Below are positions 16,292-23,534 of a stretch of 29,233 nucleotides of DNA, one piece after another (the stretch's first letter is position 1; every line of letters starts with the position of its first letter). The notes under the pieces are model-generated. The model was not told the origin of the DNA. It was given only the letters and a program-made list of their open reading frames with translations, and did not search any database. The translations under genes and the position numbers were made by a program. Source of the DNA: JAYRWD01 sp041918255 (GTDB lineage: Bacteria; Patescibacteriota; Dojkabacteria; B142; WJKM01); assembly GCA_041918255.1 (NCBI GenBank), contig JAYRWD010000056.1:1-29233 (forward strand), given 5' to 3'.

Positions 16292-16898
16292 AGGAAAATT
16301 TTCTGTAGTTCTTTGACAATCTAATTACTCAAAACACTTGTGAAATAGATATGTTAGAGTATTACGGTTACTCGGCAGATTAGAAAAACTTTCTCTGTCA
16401 TTCGCCCTAAAGTAGTACAAAACCTGCTTTTACGGCGGATCCAGAAAGATATCTGGATGTCGCCCCTTGTCATTTGAATGTAGTCCAGGCTATTACGCCT
16501 TAAAGGCTTACAAATGGTAAGTTCGGCAGGACGGAAAGTTTTTACGAAATTAATTTTCTTAATTTTTTTCGTTGATCTGCCTTGCTAGAGATTCGGGGCG
16601 GACTTGTCCAAGCCTTTCTCCGGCTAATGATCATATAATATTCCCTATCGCGGGAACGAAATATGACCAAATATTTTCCTGATAAATTCCTTTCCTTGGA
16701 AAACTTTTATTAGTTTTTTGAAAAAGGTCATCAGTCTGAGTTTAATTTTAAAAACCTCACACTGATGTTTTTTGGCCCTTTGCGGAATTGAGGCCATTTA
16801 GATCAAATCCGCGCTCACGTTTTCCTCGTCTGTAACTAATATTTTTATATATTTCAGACAAAGGAGGCGTTATTTTATATTTTATTTTTCTTACGAGC
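16292..16898 (+). ncRNA. structured non-coding leader (candidate cis-regulatory RNA or small RNA) of the surface protein
   Basis: No gene is seen in 16040-16898. From 16380 the plus strand is rich in complementary segments. Stem I is GGCG/CGCC plus ATCCAGA/TCTGGAT (16434-16464). GCCT-TAA-AGGC is at 16497-16507. Stem III is GGCAG (16525-16529) with CTGCC (16577-16581), enclosing an ACGAAA/TTTCGT AT-rich inner stem. A terminator-like stem lies at 16729-16773. The last stem is GCGGAATTGA (16782-16791) with TCAAATCCGC (16803-16812), one mismatch. It does not match RNase P, tmRNA, SRP RNA or T-box signatures that I can recall. Either a long regulated 5' leader or a separate RNA ending at the terminator is possible. 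Confidence 0.45.
16729..16773 (+). terminator. terminator-like hairpin within the leader (possible attenuator)
   Basis: CATCAGT (16729-16735) pairs with ACTGATG (16761-16767), extended inward by GAG/CTC, and is followed by TTTTTT (16768-16773). An A-rich run precedes the 5' arm. It lies 126 bases upstream of the SLH/FN3 start codon, so it would either end a separate RNA or attenuate the gene. Confidence 0.55.
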
Positions 16899-18986
16899 AT
16901 GAATTTTACTAAGCTCGCAACAAAAGGAGCCGCTGGAGTAGTCTCAGCATCAATGCTGTTGGCTACAATGAGTCCAGTATTTGCGCAAGACAATACTTGG
17001 TACCCATCGAACAACAATACCAACGGTGTACGAATGGTACTCATGGACAACGAAACCGACCTCGCCGACTATACTGTTGCCGAAATGTCCATGAAGGAAG
17101 ACGAAGAAACTAAAGATCTAGGCACCAAGTACATTTATGGTGATGGTGGCGATGATGATTCTAATGTCGATAGCTATAACGAGATGCGTTTTTACTTTGA
17201 CAGTGAAGAACCAACAAAATTTGCTATCGTTGCAAAGGATTCGTCAAACACAAATAACCCTGTTTATGATGTTTGGGCCTACAATGGTACTAGCACCTAC
17301 CAATATACCGTAGTAGATGACACACCTAAGCTTGATATCGACGATCTAGAATCAGATTTTTACGATGCAGCTATTGCATCTGGAGATGTTGTAGACGATA
17401 CCTGGAGTGGAACTACTATTCTAGACATCGACGATACTGGTAGTGGCACCTCTCTTGACGAAACTATCGGCAATAGCGATCAAGAAATCGGCGACCCCGA
17501 TGTATTGGCTGATTATATGGATGAGGTATGGGTATACGTAGCCTACACTGATGCTGACGATATACATGCTTATCACTTTGATCTAGATCTTGCTAGCGAT
17601 GACTCAAGCACGACTCCAGCAGAACCAGAAGTATCTGTTGTAGCAAGAGGACCATGGATGCGCGTTGATATCACTCCTCCAGATGATCTGGGCAGTATTG
17701 TTGAATATGTGGTTGAGATAAGTCCTGCTGCAGAAGATGATACGGATGCTGTAGATACCACAAGCACAAGAGTATTTTTTGAAACTGAGGAAGATGATCA
17801 AGATTATGACATTACAGTTACCTCAGTAAATGCAGAAGGAGACACTTCTGACGATGTTACTGAAGAGAATGTTAATTCTAATCTTGTGGACATTGATGTG
17901 GAATTAAGCGACCTCGATTCAGACTCGCCACACTACAATGATGTTCGTTTCCTTTATCAATTAGGCGTGATAGACGGATCTAGTGGTGATTATAACGGTA
18001 CCGATCCTGTGGCCAGAGCTCAACTTACTAAATTCATTGTTAACGCTTTCGGTCTTCCATTGGATGTGAGCGGAGAAAACTTTAATGATGTAGACTCTGA
18101 TCATTCACTCTATTCCTATATACTGGCAGCAAGAAATGCTGGGGTTATAGTGGGTTATACGGGTGGAGACTTTAAGCCTGACCAGAATGTCACACGACAA
18201 GAAGCAGCTACTATGATTGCTCGAGCATCTGAATATTACGATCAGGATGCGCTTCCATCTGGAAATGGATCATTCCCAGACGTAGATGAGGATAGCGACC
18301 ATTTAGAGGCAATCGAGGATCTTGCTGGATTTGGCGAGGATGAAGGTTGGATGCCAGTCTTCAAAGGCTACTCAAACGGCAAATTTGGACCTGACGATCC
18401 TCTCACAAGGTATCAGATGGCCTCTATTGTCCTAAGAGCTGCTGGGCAAGTAGAGAAATTCTTTGACGACAATACTGACGCTGAGACATTCATTTATTTT
18501 GATAGTACAGAGACAACACCAGATGACTACGATTCTGGAACAGCGACTTTACTCAGACCATTTGTTGCACCTCTCGCAGTCGAAGGGTTCAGCGACGATG
18601 ATGGAGCCGCTCCAACAGATGAAGTAGAGTTATCGTGGGATGAACCTGATACCGATGAAACCTCTATTGATTTCTTCTACATCGAAGTAAAGAAATCAAG
18701 CGAAGACGATTCTGACTATGACGTCATGGATAGTACAGAAGATACAAGTGATATTGATGAAGGCAGAGTTGATGCCGACGTCACCAGTATTACTGATGAC
18801 GGGCTAAGTGATAATACTTCATATACATGGAGAATTAGCGCTTGCAAATATATACCTTTCGATTTTGCTCTTGACGGTGCTGGTGCGTATGCTGACCAAA
18901 GTCTGTTAGAAGCAGACTCCGACGAGATGTCAAACTGGGTATGTAGCGAAACCGATACCACATCACATACAACTGACGAAAGTTAA
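16899..18986 (+). CDS. SLH/FN3 surface-layer-type protein
   Basis: Predicted major surface protein of 695 aa. The signal peptide starts MNFTKLATKGAAGVVSAS and is probably cleaved after VFAQ (residue 30). An unassigned acidic region covers about 31-240, then an FN3-like domain (about 242-325). Three SLH repeats follow: SDLDSDSPHYNDVRFLYQLG, FNDVDSDHSLYSYILAA with GYTGGDFKPDQNVTRQEAA, and FPDVDEDSDHLEAIEDLAG with GYSNGKFGPDDPLTRYQMA (about 330-530). A second FN3-like domain (about 565-670) is near the C-terminus. The protein is extremely rich in Asp and Ser/Thr. SLH repeats in the middle of the chain are unusual; they are normally terminal. An AAAGGAGG lies 32 bases before the ATG, too far for a normal ribosome site. 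A strong terminator follows at 19032. Confidence 0.88.
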   Translation: MNFTKLATKGAAGVVSASMLLATMSPVFAQDNTWYPSNNNTNGVRMVLMDNETDLADYTVAEMSMKEDEETKDLGTKYIYGDGGDDDSNVDSYNEMRFYFDSEEPTKFAIVAKDSSNTNNPVYDVWAYNGTSTYQYTVVDDTPKLDIDDLESDFYDAAIASGDVVDDTWSGTTILDIDDTGSGTSLDETIGNSDQEIGDPDVLADYMDEVWVYVAYTDADDIHAYHFDLDLASDDSSTTPAEPEVSVVARGPWMRVDITPPDDLGSIVEYVVEISPAAEDDTDAVDTTSTRVFFETEEDDQDYDITVTSVNAEGDTSDDVTEENVNSNLVDIDVELSDLDSDSPHYNDVRFLYQLGVIDGSSGDYNGTDPVARAQLTKFIVNAFGLPLDVSGENFNDVDSDHSLYSYILAARNAGVIVGYTGGDFKPDQNVTRQEAATMIARASEYYDQDALPSGNGSFPDVDEDSDHLEAIEDLAGFGEDEGWMPVFKGYSNGKFGPDDPLTRYQMASIVLRAAGQVEKFFDDNTDAETFIYFDSTETTPDDYDSGTATLLRPFVAPLAVEGFSDDDGAAPTDEVELSWDEPDTDETSIDFFYIEVKKSSEDDSDYDVMDSTEDTSDIDEGRVDADVTSITDDGLSDNTSYTWRISACKYIPFDFALDGAGAYADQSLLEADSDEMSNWVCSETDTTSHTTDES

Positions 18987-19031
18987 TAATCTCTGAAGAT
19001 ATTGACGTATAAATGTGAATAGGTAGAAGTA

Positions 19032-19061
19032 AAAAAGACCCCTTTAACAAGGGGTCTTTTT
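19032..19061. terminator. bidirectional intrinsic terminator
   Basis: AAAAAGACCCC and GGGGTCTTTTT form a perfect 11-bp stem around loop TTTAACAA. The T-tract on one strand and the A-tract on the other allow termination from both the surface-protein gene and the convergent DUF5667-like gene. Confidence 0.92.
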
Positions 19062-19142
19062 GTATGCCTATAGACAATCAAGAATTATCTATTACCTATT
19101 CGCTTTTCGTATAATAAAATAATGTCGATGAACAGTTTTTAG

Positions 19143-20018
19143 CTATTTTTCATCCCTCTGACTAATCTCCACTAACATCGGACCAAGATTATCACCAAGG
19201 TATTTTGAAATCGCTTGGATCTTATCATGTGCTTCCTTTTGTGAATTATTTGAGATACTTTTTGAAGCTTCGCTAGACATTCGTTTGGCTTCGTCCAAAA
19301 TACTCTGCATTTTAGTCTTTTCCTCAGGCGTCGCCTTTGTGAGAATAGAACCTACATCTTGTACGGCGTTATCTATAAGCAGATTTACACTTCTCAATTC
19401 TCGTAATACCTGGCTATGCGCGTATTCATTAAACATTGCGTTATCCTTGATATTTTCTACCCCAAGCAATAACATTGCCTCTTTAGTTGATTTGATCTTC
19501 GCATACATGGAATTAATACCCTTAGTCGCGTTCTTATACGATTTATCCTTCGCGAATCTGCTCAAAGTAAGTACGAAATTATCAAGATCTTTATCCGCTA
19601 CTCTCAAAAACAAAGATACGTTTTCATCTGAATTCAATTGCCCCTGATCAGCTAACGCTTGAAACACTTCCAAAAGCTGGTCTAAATTCTCGTTGAAATA
19701 CGTCGCAGCGATCTTGGAGTTATCTACCGAGTCCTTTGTGGTCTTCAACTCACTAATTCGCTCAACTGCATTGCCTAAGTGAAATTCAATCTGCCGTTGA
19801 GGATTCTGTTTTGTTGCCCCCATTGCTTTCTCCAAAGCTAAATCAATAGGGTATAGCATTTTGCCGGGATAGGCGCTATTACTCGCAAACACAATCAACA
19901 TTACTAACAAAACAAGTCCAGCTAAAACATACCCCAACATCTGCTTATTAAGTTTAACTTTCGACAATTTAACCCTAATCCGCACTATATATTTAAATAT
20001 TGTCTTTAGGTAATCCAT
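19143..20018 (-). CDS. DUF5667-like membrane-anchored helical protein
   Basis: Product of 291 aa with a basic N-terminus, one membrane helix (about 27-47) and the motif YPGKMLYPIDLALEKAM (49-65). That motif matches the start of DUF5667, a family found in several bacterial groups including CPR genomes. The rest (70-291) is almost entirely alpha-helical and charged, expected outside the membrane. The molecular function of the family is not established to my knowledge. It converges on the surface-protein gene with a shared bidirectional terminator between them. Its placement next to the S-layer-type gene suggests an envelope role, but this is only context. Confidence 0.75.
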   Translation of the reverse strand: MDYLKTIFKYIVRIRVKLSKVKLNKQMLGYVLAGLVLLVMLIVFASNSAYPGKMLYPIDLALEKAMGATKQNPQRQIEFHLGNAVERISELKTTKDSVDNSKIAATYFNENLDQLLEVFQALADQGQLNSDENVSLFLRVADKDLDNFVLTLSRFAKDKSYKNATKGINSMYAKIKSTKEAMLLLGVENIKDNAMFNEYAHSQVLRELRSVNLLIDNAVQDVGSILTKATPEEKTKMQSILDEAKRMSSEASKSISNNSQKEAHDKIQAISKYLGDNLGPMLVEISQRDEK

Positions 20019-20152
20019 CTGAAATTGTTTAAAATATGATGTTAAGCCATGAGATTATATCATTAGCGGCAAAGCATATTCTCGCGTTTTTGGCTTTTGA
20101 ACATAGACGAAGTATAATATGTCTAAATTGTGAATTATGTAAGCTCATTTTG

Positions 20153-20262
20153 TTGTCATCCTACCCGTCCGCTGTTGGCGGGAGCATAGTCGAAGGAGAC
20201 AATAAAATGCTCGGTGTAGGGATTCGTCCTTCGACAATGATTTAACAGGCTCAGCATGACAA
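20153..20262. repeat. intergenic repeat element 5
   Basis: A 110-bp element bounded by TTGTCAT (20153-20159) and ATGACAA (20256-20262). It contains GTCGAAGGA and TCCTTCGAC arms and a CCGTCCGCTGTTGGCGG segment. It occupies a third of the otherwise empty stretch 20019-20350. The 69-residue frame at 20036 crosses it and is unlikely to be a gene. Confidence 0.65.
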
Positions 20263-20350
20263 GGGTTATGCACATCGTAATAGCACAGTTTATATAAAGA
20301 CTAATTCACAATTTGAGCAATATCTTGTTTTAAAGGCAAACAAATCCACA

Positions 20351-21823
20351 ATGAAAATTCTTGTGACCGGGGGCGCGGGCTTTATGGGCTCTGATTTTAT
20401 TCGATTTTTGCTACAGTATAAGCTCGCTGAAAAGGTCGTAAATTACGACCTCCTGACGTATGCCGGCAATCTCAAAAATCTTGAGGCGATATCGAACGAT
20501 AAACGCTATATCTTTGTATGTGGTGACATAGCTGATGAAAAACTACTGAAGGAAACCATACAATCTCATCAAATTGATACAATTGTAAATTTCGCGGCCG
20601 AAACGCATGTTGACCGATCTATAAATGATCCAATGGTATTCTTGCGAACAAATGTGCTTGGAACTGCAACGCTCTTAAACGTCGCCACCGAACTCAAACT
20701 AAGACTCCACCATGTTTCGACAGATGAGGTATTTGGTTCTTTAAAATTAAATGAAAAACGAAAGTTTGTTGAGACCACACGATACGACCCAAAAAGCCCG
20801 TACAGCGCTTCGAAGGCTGCCTCCGATCATCTAGTCAAAGCTTATTTCAACACCTACAAGACAAACGTCACACTCTCAAATTCATCTAATAATTATGGCC
20901 CTTACCAATATCCAGAGAAATTTATACCTGTTATTATCACCAATCTATTAAAGGGTAAGAAAATACCACTCTATGGAGATGGCCTATACACCCGGGATTG
21001 GCTGTTTGTGCGGGATCACTCGAAAGGGATCTGGGCGATATTGCAGAAAGGGAAAAAGGGCGAATCGTATTGTCTAGGAGGCGGAAACGAAACACGAAAT
21101 ATTGAATTGTGCAAAACAATATTAAAAGCGCTTGGCAAGAAGGAAAACTGGATTGAGCATGTCGAAGATAGGAAAGGTCATGATCGAAGGTACTCTATTG
21201 ATTATTCAAAGGCTCGCAAATTCTTGGGCTGGAAGCCTGAAGTGCCCCTCAATGAAGGGCTTACTCAAACAATTAATTGGTACAAAAATAATATAAAATG
21301 GTGGAATACTCCCCCACCCCGTTTAGCAAAAACTCGGAAAAAGACCGAGGTGAATTATGCGTTTATCGATAGTCAGAATCTAAACCTAGGAATCCAGTCT
21401 CAGGGCTGGGAATTAGACTTCAAACGTTTTCGGGTTTATCTAAATGATAAATTTGGCATTACTAAAGCATTTCTATTTATTGGTTATCTCGATAAATTTA
21501 AACCAATGTATGAACAGCTTAAATCATACGGTTATGTTCTGATTTTTAAGCCAACGCTCGTGCATAACGATGGAACTGCCAAGGGAAACGTAGATAGCGA
21601 ACTAGTACTTTACGCGTCAAAAATTGAATATGACAATTATGATAAAGCAATCATAGTAAGCGGAGATGGGGATTTTTACTGTCTGATAGAGTATCTGGCA
21701 AAACACAAAAAACTAAAACAAGTATTTATCCCGAACCGCCGTTCCTATTCACGCCTCTTAACCAAATTCAAAAAATATTTCTTTACGCTTAATAATTTGA
21801 AACCGAAGCTCAGTAAGCAATAA
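20351..21823 (+). CDS. rmlB: dTDP-glucose 4,6-dehydratase (RmlB) fused to a C-terminal NYN nuclease-like domain
   Basis: Residues 1-320 are a complete RmlB: GGAGFMGS NAD-binding loop, ETHVDRSIND, catalytic T124-D125-E126 in STDEVFG, Y151-SAS-K155, NNYGPYQ, and the C-terminal LGWKPEVPLNEGL. It converts dTDP-glucose to dTDP-4-keto-6-deoxyglucose. After a Pro/Lys-rich linker (about 318-333), residues 334-490 form a NYN/LabA-like domain: NYAFIDSQNLNLG (D340), D415 in DSELVLYA, and SGDGDFYCLIEYL (D439, D441). These are the acidic residues expected of this PIN-like fold. There is no stop or frameshift between the two halves. A GTG at 21350, just after the linker, could allow separate translation of the NYN part, which is normally a free protein. 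The combination is very unusual. The reductase gene follows after a strong hairpin. Confidence 0.93.
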   Translation: MKILVTGGAGFMGSDFIRFLLQYKLAEKVVNYDLLTYAGNLKNLEAISNDKRYIFVCGDIADEKLLKETIQSHQIDTIVNFAAETHVDRSINDPMVFLRTNVLGTATLLNVATELKLRLHHVSTDEVFGSLKLNEKRKFVETTRYDPKSPYSASKAASDHLVKAYFNTYKTNVTLSNSSNNYGPYQYPEKFIPVIITNLLKGKKIPLYGDGLYTRDWLFVRDHSKGIWAILQKGKKGESYCLGGGNETRNIELCKTILKALGKKENWIEHVEDRKGHDRRYSIDYSKARKFLGWKPEVPLNEGLTQTINWYKNNIKWWNTPPPRLAKTRKKTEVNYAFIDSQNLNLGIQSQGWELDFKRFRVYLNDKFGITKAFLFIGYLDKFKPMYEQLKSYGYVLIFKPTLVHNDGTAKGNVDSELVLYASKIEYDNYDKAIIVSGDGDFYCLIEYLAKHKKLKQVFIPNRRSYSRLLTKFKKYFFTLNNLKPKLSKQ

Positions 21824-21827
21824 AAAT

Positions 21828-21870
21828 GGGAGTGTTGCTTTAGGCACCAACGCCTAAAGACTTCCCTCCC
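21828..21870 (+). other. strong hairpin directly after the RmlB-NYN gene
   Basis: CTTTAGGC (21838-21845) pairs perfectly with GCCTAAAG (21852-21859) around loop ACCAAC. An outer GGGAG (21828-21832) can pair with CTCCC (21866-21870) across an internal loop. It starts five bases after the stop codon and is not followed by a T-run, so it is not a normal terminator. It may be a processed RNA element or a 3' stabiliser. Confidence 0.6.
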
Positions 21871-21908
21871 TCGTGATAAACTTATTATATCATAACAAAA
21901 TTGTCAAA

Positions 21909-22769
21909 ATGAAATACCTTATTTTCGGCAACGGGTATCTTGGAAACAAATTTCTAAACAAACTCGGACCCCAAAATGCGACGATGAGTTTAGTGGACAT
22001 AGCGAATATTGACGAAGTAAAAAGAGATGTTGAAACATATAATCCGACTATCATTATTAATGCCGCTGGTGCTACCGGAGTGCCAAATATTGATTGGTGC
22101 GAAGATCACAAGGCAGAAACTGTTTATTCTAACGTTACTGGACCATTGGTACTAGCGGAAATTGCTTTGAAAAATAATATTCAAATGGTACATCTTGGAA
22201 GCGGTTGCGTCTATTATGGCAGTTCTAGACAGGAACACGAAGAAACAGAATCGCCCAATATTTCTGATGTGCTTAGTTTTTACTCAAAAACAAAGGCATG
22301 GGCGGAGCAAATTTTATCGAACTTCCCAGTACTTCAGATAAGACTTCGTATGCCAGTTGATTCAACACCAAATCCTCGGAATTTAATCTGGAAAATTTCT
22401 CACTATGCCAAGGTAATGGACAAAGTCCCAAATTCTATTTCAATTATTCCGGATATGGTGGACGCGGCCATTAAACTCAGTGAAAAAGGTTGCACTGGAA
22501 TATATAATGTCGTGAATCCAGGCCATATCACACACGGAGAAATTCTTAAACTTTATAAAGAGTTTGTTGATCCAAAACATACTTACGAACCAATTAGTGA
22601 GGAAGATCTTGCTAAAATGACGAAAACGGCGCGTTCAAATTGTTTATTAAGCACAAAGAAGCTAGAAAACGAAGGGATAAAGCTACCAGAGATTCATGAA
22701 AGAATAAAAGAAATACTAGTAGAATATGGGAAAGAGACGAATGCGGATTCTGGTTCTATTTCTCGATAG
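21909..22769 (+). CDS. nucleotide-sugar epimerase/reductase, NRS/ER-like (dTDP-rhamnose synthesis)
   Basis: SDR-type enzyme of 286 aa. It begins MKYLIFGNGYLGNKF and has NAAGATGVPNIDWCEDHK (51-68), C100 in HLGSGCVYYG, Y125-SKT-K129, RMPVDSTPNPRNLI, K162, VPNSISIIPDM and a YNVVNPGHITHGEIL segment. This order and wording match the plant/giant-virus nucleotide-rhamnose synthase/epimerase-reductase better than RmlD: INAAGVTGRPNVDWCEDHK, the Cys in ATGC and the PRNFITK lysine of the plant enzyme have direct counterparts here. Those Cys and Lys residues are, from memory, implicated in 3,5-epimerisation. It would turn the RmlB product into dTDP-L-rhamnose without a separate RmlC, and no RmlC is in the window. 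ATG 21909 replaces a longer frame that would start inside the hairpin-promoter region. Confidence 0.82.
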   Translation: MKYLIFGNGYLGNKFLNKLGPQNATMSLVDIANIDEVKRDVETYNPTIIINAAGATGVPNIDWCEDHKAETVYSNVTGPLVLAEIALKNNIQMVHLGSGCVYYGSSRQEHEETESPNISDVLSFYSKTKAWAEQILSNFPVLQIRLRMPVDSTPNPRNLIWKISHYAKVMDKVPNSISIIPDMVDAAIKLSEKGCTGIYNVVNPGHITHGEILKLYKEFVDPKHTYEPISEEDLAKMTKTARSNCLLSTKKLENEGIKLPEIHERIKEILVEYGKETNADSGSISR

Positions 22770-22784
22770 ACAAGTCTTTGCAGT

Positions 22785-23000
22785 GTCCTCCTGAGCTTGT
22801 CGAAGGATGAGTCTGTCGAAAGACAAACAAACTGGAATGACAATGGGTTCCTTCCCCTCTTAGGGTAAGAGGGGAATTGAAGGGGTGTTACGACTACTCG
22901 AGTTTCTGTTGGGACAATATAACTTTAGCAAAGCAAAAGACTGGACCCCTGCCTCCGCCTGCCTACGCAGGTAGGCAGGGGTGACACAAAGGAGGGGCAA
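22785..23000. repeat. intergenic repeat block 6 (inverted composite module)
   Basis: The gene-free stretch 22770-23101 holds the composite module in the opposite direction: CCCCTCTTAGGGTAAGAGGGG with AATTGAAGGGGTGTT (about 22855-22890), AAAGCAAAAGACTGGACCCC, and a GCCTGCCTACGCAGGTAGGC palindrome ending GGGGTGACA (about 22935-22993). A TCGAAGGA/TGTCGAAAGACA segment precedes it. The rest, 23010-23100, is A/T-rich with no recognised signal. Confidence 0.75.
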
Positions 23001-23101
23001 GCGAGCAAGAACGACAAATAGTAAAAAAACAAGTGACGGGTTATGGTTTACAAAAAAAAATTAATAAATTTTTAATTTAGAATTAAAAAACAATTTAGGA
23101 A

Positions 23102-23455
23102 ATGAAATATGATCTGGAGAACAGAACTCTAAAATTCAGTGCGAATACCCTCGCTTCGCTTCGAAAGATAAAAATCTCCATAATGAATGAGAACATGATC
23201 AGGCAACTTCTTCGCTCTTCGACCAGTGTCGGTGCAAATTATAGAGAAGCGAATGGAGCGACCTCTAAGAAGGATTTTAGAAATAAAATACACCTATGTA
23301 AGAAAGAAATTAAAGAAACAGAATACTGGCCCGACCTTCTTTCGGGAATAAACACCGAATTAGTCAGCAGTCTAAGTCCACTTCAAAAAGAAGACAAAAA
23401 ATTAAAACTAATATTTAACAAAATAGCATCTACGCTCTCAGAAAAAAGTGCCTAG
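23102..23455 (+). CDS. four helix bundle protein (S23/IVP family)
   Basis: Product of 117 aa matching the S23-type four-helix-bundle family, known from intervening sequences of 23S rRNA genes but also common as stand-alone chromosomal genes. The N-terminal YDLENRTLKFSANTL, central MIRQLLRSSTSVGANYREAN and KKDFRNKIHLCKKEIKETEYW are typical in order and spacing. Four amphipathic helices fill the length. It is not in an rRNA operon here; it sits between the epimerase-reductase and RmlA genes, after a repeat block. Biochemical role is not known for the family. It was probably inserted into the sugar cluster as a cargo gene, which is an inference from position. Confidence 0.85.
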   Translation: MKYDLENRTLKFSANTLASLRKIKISIMNENMIRQLLRSSTSVGANYREANGATSKKDFRNKIHLCKKEIKETEYWPDLLSGINTELVSSLSPLQKEDKKLKLIFNKIASTLSEKSA

Positions 23456-23534
23456 TCCCTATGATAGCTAAATTACTTATAAATTAACCCATTGTTTCTA
23501 ATTTCTAAATTTTTAAATTTTTAAATTTCTATCC

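Noticed and set aside
16292..16773. RNase P RNA, tmRNA or T-box leader
   Set aside because: The conserved sequence signatures I know for these RNAs are absent on either strand, so the region is left as an unclassified structured RNA.
20036..20245. 69-residue open frame between the DUF5667-like gene and rmlB
   Set aside because: Half of it lies in repeat element 5, and the sequence has no family-like features.
23102..23455. Four-helix-bundle gene as evidence of a 23S rRNA intervening sequence
   Set aside because: No rRNA sequence is nearby; stand-alone copies of this family are common.
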